Assembly: GCF_000237925.1 (NCBI RefSeq)
Contig: NC_031495.1
Location: 17,371,749 to 17,435,748 of the forward strand
Origin: Schistosoma mansoni
Taxonomy: Eukaryota; Platyhelminthes; Trematoda; Strigeidida; Schistosomatidae
Direction: 5' to 3'
Length of the DNA: 64,000 bases
A program made the position numbers and the translations under genes. The notes below the pieces were generated by a model. That model saw only the letters and a list, made by a program, of their open reading frames with translations, made no database searches and was not told the origin of the DNA. The stretch's first letter is position 1. The number at the start of each line of letters is the position of its first letter. Shown here piece after piece: positions 49,033-60,960 of this stretch.

Positions 49033-49555
49033 GGCCCCAAATGCCCTGGTACGGCCGAGAGTGGAGAGAGTCCGCTCTCCCTCTCCAAATGCTCTCACAT
49101 GGCCACGCGAATATATAGCCTCTACCAGGGAAGTCCTACTCACTGCCTTCTCGTGGCACTACTGTTGTTTACGAAAGTGAGAGGACAAAAAGCGAATGTC
49201 CGGAGCTTTAACCGGGTTGGTGGACGCGGAGGGTCTGCCTAAGGGAGTTGGAAAACCCTGATTCCAAACCAATGGTGCACATGGGTTCCAGTATCCTGAG
49301 GGAACAAATGGCGTATGAATCAATCGTTGGTCATCGGCTACCATGGGACTGCATCTCCTCACGATGCTCCACTGCCTTGTGGATCAGACCTTTAGGTCAA
49401 AGGCTCGGGGTGTGGCCCCCTAAGAAAACCACCTGCTTCAGTTTGGGCACCTGGGCAGTATGACAGCCGTCACACAAATCAAATGAGATTTGTGAGGCGC
49501 ATATTTATCTGGTGCTTCCTTGTACCAATATTTATGTGTTTAAATAAATAAATAA
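49033..49555 (+). repeat. ~520-bp SINE-like element with (TAAA)n tail, copy 3
   Basis: Plus-orientation copy starting CCCCAAATGCCCTGG and ending GTTTAAATAAATAAATAAAT. It is very similar to the reverse complement of 1866-2388, with the same ends. The flanks share only an imperfect short repeat (ACATCGACAA / ACATCTTCAACAA). Confidence 0.72.
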
Positions 49556-49929
49556 ATAAACATCTTCAACAAATGTATTCAGGTTAATTCTAACATAACT
49601 AACAGATGAGTAAAATTTTTGTCTAATAAATAGTAACTCATAAGGGATTTAAATACAGTAAAGATATTAGAATAAGCCACAGCCTAAAAAGTGAACATTT
49701 ACTTTTGGTCGAATAATGAATGACTAATGCATTGACTTCAATAACGCACCTGTAAGACGATTGAGTATTTTAATCTTGAACAACATATTTGTGTCTAAAC
49801 ACTTTTAAACAATGTAAAGGTAGTACAAGACCATACACGTTAGTCTTTTACCGTACTTAAAAGAACACAAATCATGGAATTGTATCAGCTAGCTATATTT
49901 ATGAACACGTCGGTCATAGAACCAGTTCA

Positions 49930-50600
49930 TAGAACATCGCACAAATTTGCGTTGGTTCAAGTTGTTATCCCAAAATAGTATGACGAGATGAAATTAACAG
50001 GATGAATAGCAAACAAATAGGAATAATGCAGCAACGATTATAATTGGGAAAACTGAATACTTAGGATATGGTATAGAAAGGCAGGATGAAAGAGTAGTTT
50101 CAAAAGAAAATACTGATATTCAAGATCGACAGGAAGATGAAGAGGTAATGCATTTGCTTGATTGTAGTCGTCTGTGGATCATTTCACACAACTTCTCCAA
50201 CCATTAAACGCAGTTATCTCGCGGATCAAAATCAGGTAGTCTAAATATACGAATATGGATCAGACTAACAGTCAGTTACTTCATGCCACGTTTTGGTTTA
50301 GTCGTCCCTAGTTTTCTTCCAACGTACTCATATACCAGCTACCATTGCTAATCAAAGCATATCCCAAACACCTCAGTTGATGAAGATTCACAACGTCATC
50401 AACCAAATCACCATCTTTGCCTAAAACCATATCCTTAACCTCAATATTACCCAACTGATTGTTTCATGAAAGAAAAGCAATGCATAGATGCAACTTTGGT
50501 CAAGAATCATGAAGCCAACGCGTGCTTTCTAATTTTATGGGCCACGTCTCACAAACAAAGAGGATAACCGTGCAGTATACTCCCAGTGAGGCTGGCAGAC
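49930..50600 (-). repeat. Old RTE LINE 3' end
   Basis: The minus-strand RTE tail is eroded but readable in order: CTGTGGATCATTTCACAC, AGATGCAACTTTGGTCAAG and GTTGATGAAGATTCACAACG mirror the other RTE copies, with many substitutions. No open frame survives. Confidence 0.6.
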
Positions 50601-50691
50601 AGATATCTCGCCAGCACATCATTCAAATAAATTATAAGCTTTTTTTCATGATGAAAAATGAATGATAAGATATGATGAAGATATATTTCGG

Positions 50692-50732
50692 TTAGGAATT
50701 TCGTATGATGAATTCTATTTCAACTGAAAAAT
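50692..50732 (-). CDS. Candidate last exon of FEZ
   Basis: A strong acceptor (TTTTATTGCAG) on the minus strand is followed by 41 bp that fit the phase left by the exon at 51327-51474 and reach a TAA stop, adding 13 residues (DFSVEIEFIIRNS). The usual FEZ C-terminus after DYIL is a short VLCPT-like end, which this does not match, so the real last exon may lie elsewhere. Confidence 0.25.
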
Positions 50733-51178
50733 CTGCAATAAAATCAGTGACACTACAAAACGCCATCGAAGAGATACTTTTATACATAAAGAGTAAGTAC
50801 ATGTTCATAAACACATCTAAGTCACTATATAGATAGAAACCCATACACCCCTGAGTAATTTTAAATACAATACTAAGACCCAATGCAATTAGGTGAAAGA
50901 GAGTTGCGAGAAAAATATTGGAAGGATTGATACCAAAGCAACTACTAGTAAATGAAACTGATAAACTAATTAATAACTGTATAATACGAATATAACCTAA
51001 TCTTGTTTAATATATTATGATACCCTTAATGCTTTAAGTGTTGCTTCCAATTAATAAGAAAAAATTTAATAAGTCTCAGTCCATTGCTACTAAAATAAAA
51101 ATCATAATCTATAACACAGGTGACAGTTTATTTCATGATTAAAAAGAGATTATTTCCGATTTAATGAGTGGTAATAAG

Positions 51179-51179
<1 letters not shown>

Positions 51180-51229
<50 letters not shown>
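51180..51229. repeat. (TA)n microsatellite
   Basis: An uninterrupted AT run of about 50 bp, some 100 bp beyond the donor of FEZ exon 7. Confidence 0.95.
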
Positions 51230-51232
<3 letters not shown>

Positions 51233-51326
51233 ATTACGCAAAACGTTAAAGGGTTAGGAAAAGTAATAAATAATTCTTGATTAATGAAAGCAAAACATCG
51301 TAAGGTAGGTAAGAAATATAATTTAC

Positions 51327-54300
51327 CATTAAGAATATAATCGGTGAGCATAGGTGTCAGATTTGGATTGTTCGTTAAAATTGCTAGAAGCATATCGTTG
51401 AATAGTTCCAACTGGGTAACGGTAGGTCCTTCGTTCCTTGGAGATCGATGGTACGGAACCGAAGTGGTCAAATACTAATAACAAAATAACAGAAAAAAAA
51501 AACAAAAATTCATATTTGCATTCAAAGAAGGATATTTAAATTCCTGGAAATTAATATTACTCGGCCAAAACAATCACAATAAGCTGATCGTAAAGGGACT
51601 CTATTATAATTGTGTTTTTGCTAATAAATGACCCAGCTATTCCTATTGCTTAGTATTCTTATACAATGACACTCGACAAGACCCCAAAATCAGAACACGT
51701 TGAACAGGAATGAAATTGTATTCAAAATAACAATTGTATGCGAACAGCAATCACTGATTTGAATAATGTTCATATATTTATAGTATATACATAAGAAGCT
51801 TCTAGATTTTTCTCCAATAATTTACCCGGGCTGATCGGTTTAGAATTAGCCAATCAGCGCGCAGCAACACAATCATGCATGAAACATGCTTTAATCCAAT
51901 CTATGTCCCGCTAACACCTCCCCCTTGAGCAGATTCGTAGGATCTGGTGCTAGGGTCTAACTGCAACCGAGTGACTGGCCTGCGCTTTCGATCTGTCCAT
52001 CGTCTAGGCAATAAGGAAGTTGTGTCACTCTTTGCTTGCACAGAAACTGACTTGTCTGTTCCGGGCGTTTTGATTTCAAAGGTGTCTAGCAGAACGTCAA
52101 GAGGTATTTGATGTCGATTCTCGCTGCTGGCTATCGAAGTTGCTTTCAGTTGGTTAGCATGACATATCCAAACTTCTGAGCCAACTGACACCTCATAAAC
52201 CACATTCCCTTTCTTTCTCACGATTCGACTAGCTGTCCACGTAGGATGTTTACCACGATAGTCCATAGCAAGTACTTTTTGACCCACCGTGAACAATCGT
52301 CTTTGTGCCCCATGGTGTCGATTGAACTGCTTCTCCATCGATAAGTTTCGTTGGGGCTCACGAGCTGGCGTCGGACGGATGACATCGAAATGTGTCCTTA
52401 TTTTTCTGCCAAGTAACGCTTCCGCTGGAGAGACTCCATTTGTTGTCTGAGGGTTCGGTGTAGAACGGTAGATAAACAAGAACCTCTCTAAGATCTCTTC
52501 GGTGTCCCCCTCCCCTATTGATTTTTTTAGAGCATTTTTGAACGTACCAACAAAACGTTCTACCTGGCCATTCGATTGCGGATGGAATGGAGGTGTTCGG
52601 ATGTGCCTGATTCCGTTCTGCTGACAAAATTCTGAAAAGATAGATGATGTAAACTGTGTGCCGTTGTCGCTGACTACTTTATCTGGAACCCCGAAACGAC
52701 TGAATAATTGCCGCAGTTTTCTAACTGTGCAGCTTGCTGTTGGATGTTCCATGATGAAAATTTCCGGCCATTTGCTGTATGCGTCCACTACCAGAAGGTA
52801 AGTTTGTCCATGGAATGGACCAGCGAAGTCCAAATGTATACGCTGCCACGGTGACTGTGGTATCGGCCATGATTGCAACTCTGCTTTTCGTGGTGCTTTT
52901 GCTGCCAATGCACATTTTGTACACGAACGGGATAGCTCTCTAACTTTTTGTAGAACAGGGTCTCTAAGAGTCTCTTTTCTGACTTCATCTGACGACACTG
53001 GAACGTTTCGAATTGCCGCTGCTACTACACTCCGTATTTCTGGATTCTTTTCACCTGTCTTTTTTGCATGTGAAGTGGTGTCTGATGATGGACACGACAC
53101 GTTACAAACGCTGTTGATGGGTATATCCATTAATCCAAGCTTTTCTAACATATCTAGACCAAGTAGATCAAGGGTTGGTCGTTCTGTTAGATAACATACC
53201 CCTTTACAGTTATTTCCATTGAAGGAAAATTCACATTGTAATTCGCCAACTAGTTTTAGTACGCCACCAGATGCATTTTTAGCCGTTTTCTTCGATGGCT
53301 TCATTGGCGGCTTTCCCAGCAAGTTATACGTCTCTCTAGACACTAGAGTAATATCGGATGCTGTGTCAATTTGAAGACGAGCCGCTATACCATTAATTTG
53401 GATCGTAACATACTTTCTCCGAATGTCATAGTCTGTTTGAAAAGCTGCTACCAGAGAAAGAGATTTAGACTCAGCTGCTTTCACCACACGTGAAAGACGT
53501 TTATACTTCTTCTTGGGCTGGGACGTACGATTCGGTGGACAATGGCCTTCTTTATGTCCGCGTCTGTTGCACACCTGACACTTATGCTTCTTAAATGGAC
53601 AGAACCGTACATAAGGCCAATCGCCGCATAACCAACAGGCATCCTTTGGTTTGTTATGAGTTTTATTCGGCTTCTGACTTTTTAATCTAGTCATAGCATT
53701 TACACTACTGCAGGTTAAATTAGAATTTACCTGTTCAATTAACTGATTGTCGTGTCTGATGTTTTGTAGTCGTTTACACTCATCTGTCAATGTTCTGAGT
53801 GTGACGTTTGGGTCTTGATCCAAACGAGTTAGAAGTCTGGTTCTAATTTCAGCATCTTGTGGTGACTGCAGAGCTTTGATGAATATAAGGCATTTAAATT
53901 GATCTTCTGTCAACGAGCGTAACTTGAACCGTTCGCACTCTCTGTTGACGACGTCTGCTAGAGCACCATATTCATCGGCTTCTCGTTTCACCAAATTCAG
54001 ACACTGATATCGAATACTAAACAATGAGGAAGATTCGCCGAATATCTCTGACAACTGCGTTACTGTCTCCTCGAAACTGAGCTCTCGAGATAACTTTGGC
54101 AATATATGATCAGCTTAACGTGCATGTTCATTGCTTCCCAACTTACGCATCAACAACCGAGCCTTCCATGCGTCATCTTGTTGACAGAATTCTATTCTAA
54201 ATGTATCTTCCCAACGCTTGAACCACATGAGAAAGGTAATTCCACTTTCGGGATCATATATGAATTCTGGGATGCTGCTAGCAACTGCATCACAAGAAGT

Positions 54301-57300
54301 ACTTGAAACAGCATGTGAACTCGAGTTTTGGATGCTAAACTGTTGCATCAGAGTCTCCAACAACCGCATTTGTGCATCAAGTTGTGCTTGCTGTTGTTGT
54401 AGTATTCGGCTGAGCTGGTCATCTGATATAGGCATTTTGAATGAATTTTCCTTTTTCCTCGTCGCCACTGTTATAATTGTGTTTTTGCTAATAAATGACC
54501 CAGCTATTCCTATTGCTTAGTATTCTTATACAATGACACTCGACAAGACCCCAAAATCAGAACACGTTGAACAGGAATGAAATTGTATTCAAAATAACAA
54601 TTGTATGCGAACAGCAATCACTGATTTGAATAATGTTCATATATTTATAGTATATACATAAGAAGCTTCTAGATTTTTCTCCAATAATTTACCCGGGCTG
54701 ATCGGTTTAGAATTAGCCAATCAGCGCGCAGCAACACAATCATGCATGAAACATGCTTTAATCCAATCTATGTCCCGCTAACAGACTCAAAAAAGACACT
54801 GGATAAAGGAATTAGCTGAGAGTAAATAGTGTACGTACAAACAGCATAGGTTCCGAGTTTTTAAAGTTCTAGCTAAGGAAGCCTGTTGTCCTATTTGGTA
54901 TAACGTTCGGACGTTAAAAGTTCCTACATGTTGTTTAGAGCGTGGTTTCAGGAGACCAGGAATAACGTTCCTCGTACTCGAATCGTTTGCCCTAGTGGTG
55001 CAAGGTGATAAAAGGACATGAGAAGGGTTAGTCGTGGAGATATGAGAGTTATTAGGAGGTGTAGGAAGGATTTGATTGTGAATAACTTGGTCTCATGTGT
55101 TGTTACGAGTATGAGGGCTGATATCACTTCCCGGCTGCCCACACCGTGGAAGAGTATTTCTTAAGGAACCTGAAAAGGAAGTTGGATTAATGTTGGTCTT
55201 AACGACCTGGGAGTGTGACCGCAGAACCCAAGGGACAACTGCTTGAGGCCGGTCACGCACGGCCATTTTGTGGGAGGTTTTTGCCGTGTTAGCTCCGTTC
55301 TTCAAAGGGCCTTACCGCTGGAGACGGAAATCCGTGAGGTAAGGTGGGGTGTGACATTTTTAGGGTTGACCTTTTCTAACCCCTTCCTTCCTTGTGAGAA
55401 GACAGCATTGCTGCAGATGCTGGTTTTCCGAGGGAAACACATTACTGCTGTCACACCCCTCTATAGTCAACAGTACGACTTCGCCCTCAGATCTTGAGTT
55501 GCTGCTTTTAGTCTTACCATTCTTCGATTGACCTGCCTGGCACGGTAGAACCTACAGGAACATATGTTCCATCCAATATAGCTCGGTTGGGTCATCACGA
55601 TAGGCAAGCCGGACCACCACGTCAAGGTAGCAGCTACGGTCGGGGGACTATTATATTTACTTATAAATGAACCATGTTTAGACGCTAAAACAGTTAGTGT
55701 AAGTATTATTACTAGGGTCTGACTTGATAATTCCAAATAATGTGAGTATTTGGTAGGTTGTTAGCAACACTGTGGAGTGTGTTACTTATGAGGACAAAAT
55801 TAAGTAGTATGTGACGGGAATTGGAATGGGGATGCATACCAGAAGAGGATTGAAATAAAGAGAAGAGAAGGGAAAACGGAGAGCAATCGGAATAACATCA
55901 TGATTGGAAGAATGGTGAAGTGTGTGAAGGACAACTTAAGGATGATGTGCAAATGATGTATTTGATGTATGATTTTTATATTTTACAAAGGCAATGTGAT
56001 TTCGCATAAACAACCAATTGGTTTGCCGCACACGAGCTTTCGTTCACTACAATATCAATTATTGTAGAGGGATGCTTCATTTACAGATACATAATTCATT
56101 CAGACTAAAGAGGGAGTTATTTTATCGACTTATAAATTAGATGCAGTTTCATACTATACTGAGTAACTGAAATAAAGATATTTTTGGTATGGTCTATAAG
56201 CGTAAACATGAACATCTGAAAATAAAAAAGTGATATTTAAAATGACGTTGGCTACCTTGTATTCAAGATCATCCGAACTTAGTTCAGATCGTCCAATCAA
56301 ATGACCAGAAGCTGAGTGTGTTAAAGTGGTAGGTATTGAAGGGAATTCAAATTGGGATGATGTAGGACTAGTTACTGCTGAACGAGCTTCTCGACTACGG
56401 ACAAACGAGTTTATTGGGACTTCTGCTTGATGACGCCCACGACGAAGAAAAGCCCTGAAAGTCCCGGTGTTCTCAGTTTTCGAAGGTCCTTCCGATTTTC
56501 TTCCGGCCCATTTTCGAAGACGAGCAATGGCAATAGCTCGAGCAGACATAATTGCGGGACAGTGAATTGTATGATCATCTTTATCGGACAAATTGTTTAC
56601 GTCATATTTATTATTTGAAGAAATGGATGCAATGTGGACAGGATTACTTTGATCTGACTGATAAGTTGTTCCTGAAGTATCCTTTGAAAATGTACTCAGC
56701 TTTCGCAAACGTCTTTTTATTGCAACTGTTGCAGATGACGTTGCAGCAACCGCTGCTTGAGCTGCCGACTGCGCACCTGTTAGTAAGAAAATAGTTCGTA
56801 GTGAAGAAAATAGACACATCAAATTTACTAACCTAAATGTTTAAAAATCCCAACTATTGAGCGAAACGAAAATATGCTACTGTAACTTACTCTTTATCAA
56901 CAATAAGATTCCTACAAGAGAAATGGATTTTAATTTTTAAAAATTGACACATCCTTATTCATCTAATGATCAAACAATTTAAATCCTTATTAAATGAGTG
57001 TAAAAAACGAAAGTAAATAGTCCTACTGTAAAGCAATGTATAATTCAAGAAAACCAGCGACAGAATACTTGGTTTAAAAAGTCCATTGTTATGTTTATTT
57101 TAGAGGTTAATATCGCACAATCTTTAAAAAGCATTCGCTAATTCAACTTGGTAAACATCAAACTAGTGCGTATATTACATGCATTAGGCCTATGGTTAAA
57201 TATTGATTTTATTTGTCCTGATTAGTGAGTGACTAGATTCAGGTTCCGCAAATAAATGTTACAATCTGCCACAAATATCCAGTGGTTGAGACCAATAAAA

Positions 57301-59728
57301 TCTTCGAATTGAAGTACTTGGTGAAAACACTACAGCATTACGAATAAATTAACTTTCTAGTACGTTAGATATTCACCTTCATAGACCTACACTCCTTTGA
57401 ACATATATACACAAATATCATAAAAAGAATCTACTGTGATTCACATACGAAGTAATTATATCATGTACACAGTGAAATTCATTGTAGAAGTTGAAAACTA
57501 TGATTGCATAGTAGAAGGTAGGTATGAAGTGATTTAAGATGATAAAAAACAAATAAGACACCAAAAATATTGAAAATATGAACATAGCATACGTAAAATG
57601 AACGGTGGAGCTTCTTTTTGAACAGAATTCGGTGGCGATCCCATATTTTCAAATACTAGGTTTCGCCCAAATGTGGACGCTTCATCATAGTCTTTTACCA
57701 ACAGAGAATTTGACAGTAACTGGATATGACTATCTGGTGGTATACTTAAACGTCTCCGACGCTCCAGACGGCGATGCAATTCATTCAAGCGTGCAATAAA
57801 AATATCTTTCTGTTCCTGTTCAAAATCCAGTTCTTCTCTATATGCTAACTCTTGAACAAGGATAGCAGAGTATTCTCGTACACAAGATTCTAGCTCTTCT
57901 AATAATGCATTGAGTTCATTCAGAGAAAGATCTTGCATAGCTTCAAAAAATTCACATAAAGTAAAAGTTAATTTGAAATTTTTTAATGAATATCAGGTAA
58001 ACGTTTTTTTAGTTTAGAATAAAATAAAATGATTAGATAAACAATTATAATGATGCTCTGTTTTCATTATTTCAACGAATCCCTCAGCTAAGAGGATTAA
58101 ACAGTTTTCAAACGATTAATAGATGAGAAAAAACACCAATGATTAGTAAAACTAATGTCCAAAATAAAGTTCAGGTATAAAATTAATTCACGCTTAGTAA
58201 ATAAAAAGGAGTTAAAACTGTATACATAATATAATAAACTAAAAAGTTTAATCACTTTATTTGATGTCATACAAATATTTCAATGCATTAAGTTACAGAA
58301 TTGTTTACAGCAAACGTAAGTGTTAGCAAAAGTTAGCATGCTGAAAGCCCTATGACAATACTTCATGATAACTATCTTTTGTTCTAATACAAACAATGAC
58401 GTGTAAATCTATTGGATCGGGTTCGTGAGTGGCTACAAATCAGACATGAGAGATTATAAAGAACGCAGCGTAGACTCATTCACTATTCATCAGAATTTTA
58501 ATCACAGTATTTTACAACTGTTTCCCTCTACTTGCTAATGTCCCAGTTCATTTATTGACACAGTTCTTTTTTTTATTTTTTTTCGGTGGGAGCTTGAATA
58601 CAATTATGTACAACTTGATCAGTTATATATTTAACAAACAGACATCAGACATTTTTAAATTACAATACTAGTGACAATAAAAATTCCATATGGAGCTATT
58701 CAGTTAGCACTCAAGTTTGATCATCGATGGCGCTTTTGTTTCTGTCAGTTAAACGAGAAAACAACTAACCTGTTAACCGACAGCAAATATAGAACTCACG
58801 TACACGTTTGAGCGAATTACTACATACACTTTTAGGTAGTTGGAAGTCGAATCCTCAAACTCATATTTAAACTCGTCTAATGGATACTTTAGTGTTCACT
58901 TATTAAAATGCGTAGTTATACATTCAAAAGAAATCAAATTAAACAAAGCCCCTGTTTCCGATCATAAGAAAGAAAACCAGATAAACATATAAAGTTAATA
59001 CAAGGGGTGCGCAATTGAACAGATGCATAGATTATCGATGTCTTGTATTAGCAAGCGTCTCTTTAAGTAAGGTTTTTGAAAACCGAAAAATATGGACAAT
59101 ATTATCTATTATAAAAATGTAAACCTTCTTCAGGAAGCCAATCACTTCCGATATTTTCTATCCCAAGTGGACGTTTATACTCCGACTGAACCATATTGCA
59201 CAGTGACAAAGGGATATCCTCATTATCATTCTGAAATAGTTTAGGAAACTTTGCTCCACATTTACCATAAGGATATCAATTTCCTTAATGATTTCGTCGG
59301 CGGTTTGGACGATGTCATCGTATGAATCAGGCAACTGAGATGTTACTAACGAATGGTGGTCGAATGCATAACTAATGGCTTCATCTTCAGGTATATCTAG
59401 GTCGTAACATTCAACTGGTTGCTAAATGTTGTAGATTAGTATATTGTGAAACTAACTTCCTGTTCCTTGATATCCAAAGCTTCTAAAACAACTCCATACA
59501 AACACGTCCCAAACCAATGTACTGGTGGAAATGTGTAATGACTGAGTAGTGGACCCAAATATTCTCTGCTACAAATATTCAAATAATTATCAGAGAAGAG
59601 ACCTACGAATCAAACGATTGCGTCTTATCCTTAAGTTTAACCTGATCGTTTAAATCTTTGAAAACACCATCAAACGTGAAGCACCTTGCGATTTCCTCAC
59701 TGAAAGCTGTAGTTAAATCATTGGTCAT
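51327..59728 (-). CDS. FEZ/UNC-76 kinesin-1 adaptor, near complete
   Basis: FEZ proteins bind kinesin-1 and carry vesicle cargo along axons. Exons in order: 59607-59728, 59457-59568, 59266-59421, 59125-59230, 57593-57940, 56256-56776 and 51327-51474, all in phase, giving about 504 codons before the last exon. Family marks: FSEEIARCFTFDGVFKDLN near the N-terminus; the coiled coil in exon 5 (SLNELNALLEELE, YREELDFEQEQKDIFIARL); and the C-terminal block YLTTSVPYHRSPRNEGPTVT with LLAILTNNPN and LTDYILN. Exon 6 (174 codons, Ser/Thr- and Arg-rich, with an alanine run near its start) is much longer than the spacer in vertebrate FEZ1. The first three introns are 38, 35 and 35 bp; later ones are 1184, 816 and 4781 bp. 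The start is the first ATG in phase before the EEI segment. The final exon is uncertain. Confidence 0.88.
51602..54783 (-). mobile_element. Young Ty3/Gypsy LTR element in FEZ intron 6
   Basis: Two 315-bp LTRs (51602-51916 and 54469-54783) bound the element and differ by eye at one base. A 5-bp repeat GACTC flanks it (51597-51601, 54784-54788). A polypurine tract (AAGGGGGAGG) abuts the 3' LTR at its inner edge. Parts seen on the minus strand: a gag start after the 5' LTR, a nucleocapsid with CCHC-type knuckles (CQVCNRRGHKEGHC), a protease (IDTASDITLV) and an integrase core (WQRIHLDFAGPF, VVSDNGTQFTSS, HPQSNGQVERF). It resembles the Mag-like branch of Ty3/Gypsy. I do not see every part of a complete element; it is broken, with perhaps two breaks. 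Near-identical LTRs mean a recent insertion. Confidence 0.93.
54845..55640 (-). mobile_element. RTE LINE 5'-end fragment
   Basis: In minus orientation this is the 5' UTR and first coding segment of an RTE (SR2-like) element, matching 39600-40130: GTGACCGCAGAACCC versus GTGACCACAGTGCCC, and GGAGACGGAAATCCGTG in both. It extends further 5' than the other copy. It has no 3' part, which is unusual for a LINE insertion. It lies just beside the young Gypsy element in FEZ intron 6. Confidence 0.75.
55770..56051 (-). repeat. LTR-like 300-bp repeat, copy 3
   Basis: In minus orientation it starts TGTAGTGAACGAAAGC and ends near CACACTCCACA, with the same layout as 11766-12075 and 22534-22842 but strongly diverged. 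It lies between the RTE fragment and FEZ exon 6. Confidence 0.45.
57941..59124. other. FEZ intron 4, nothing recognised
   Basis: AT-rich intron with a T-tract near 58567. No repeats or RNA genes were seen. Confidence 0.4.
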
Positions 59729-60609
59729 GTTGCGGTCTCCGGAGACTAAATAATGTGTTTTCTCAATATTTCACTGCTGCGTGTCGTTTTGGCACATAGC
59801 CCGGAAAAACAAATGGTAGGGAAACATCAACCTTTCGGACCCAACAACGAATCTTTAAGGAAGAATGGAATTATGGATAATCATAAGACTTTAATATTTA
59901 TTTTTTAAAGACTAAACTCAGTGATGTAACGACTTCAAACAGTAATATAACCGAAAATCGAATACATCATTATCTCCTAACTAAACATCAGCGTACTAAA
60001 AACAACGGCAAGCTGGTAGCTTGCTGATGAAGTGTCCCGCTAAAGATTCTCAAGAGCCTAAAGGATACCTACATCACTCCTCTTTTTGTGACTCGCGAAG
60101 TTTATACCAAATCTCTGTAGCTACGTTTTAGTTAAGTATACAGTGATTTTATATCTAGTCGTACAAACTGTTTCACTTATATTACTTTTTTAACGATTGA
60201 TCTTCTTACCTCATAGTCAGGACTGTTTTAAAAATTTTGAGAAGCATCATTTTCAATAAGCACACATGAATTAATGAAATTAGCAGTATATTTCACCCAA
60301 AATACAGACATTCTAACATTTGTAGGAGACAGGTCAAAGTGAGACCCTCACTTATACTTTGGTCTAAAAGTTGGATTTAAGGAATAGTTCAGATTTATTT
60401 ACACGTCCTAACTAAAAAAACGGCTATAATATGTTAGCCTACTGTTTACGAACCTGAAACCTAACCTGGTTCACTTTGTGGAACGTGCTGCTTAGAGAAG
60501 GTAAGCTAGCAAATAACAGGACCTGGGTGAGAAAGTATTTGGCTTAGAATTAGTTAATTATATTCCACATGACCTAATAACCAAACAAATATTCGTGTAT
60601 TTGGTGTTG
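59729..60609. other. Upstream of FEZ, nothing recognised
   Basis: This should contain the FEZ 5' UTR and promoter. No TATA box or acceptor close to the ATG at 59728 was clear enough to call. Confidence 0.35.
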
Positions 60610-60960
60610 TCAGTCCTAACGTAGAACCTCTTACGTATGTACTCCGGTTCAAGTTGTCATCATTAACACAGAGGTGTCAGGCCGAATCCCAGATTAGTAG
60701 AGGTAGTAAAAATACCACTGGCGGTCAAAAAGATTAGGCATTGAAGATACGATTCAAGAAAATACAAATTAGTGAAATAAAAACACAAAAAATGTCATGA
60801 TGAATTTAGAATCTCAGAATTTGAAAGACAAAGAATGGATGCAACTACGACATTGAGAATGGTTTCGAGTCATATAATTCAAAGCGTCTACCCGCTGGTT
60901 ACAGTAATCAAGCGTGGTGTTGAGTTGCATTTGAAACGTGGATTAGTGACAGTGCTAGGC
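60610..60960 (-). repeat. RTE LINE 3' end, paralogue of 8235-8890
   Basis: The pieces CCTAACGTAGAACCTC, AGATTAGGCATTGAAG and AATTTAGAATCTCAGAA run in the same order as at 8235-8890 but without the solo LTR. Only 3' UTR and the last few codons remain. Confidence 0.7.

Noticed and set aside
52358-52627. Small frames inside the Ty3/Gypsy element (also near 52.7-53.0 kb)
   Set aside because: They are alternative-frame shadows of the element's integrase region.
60021-60060. CTGATGAAG as a further hammerhead core
   Set aside because: No stem II, GAAA or cleavage triplet follows at the proper spacing.
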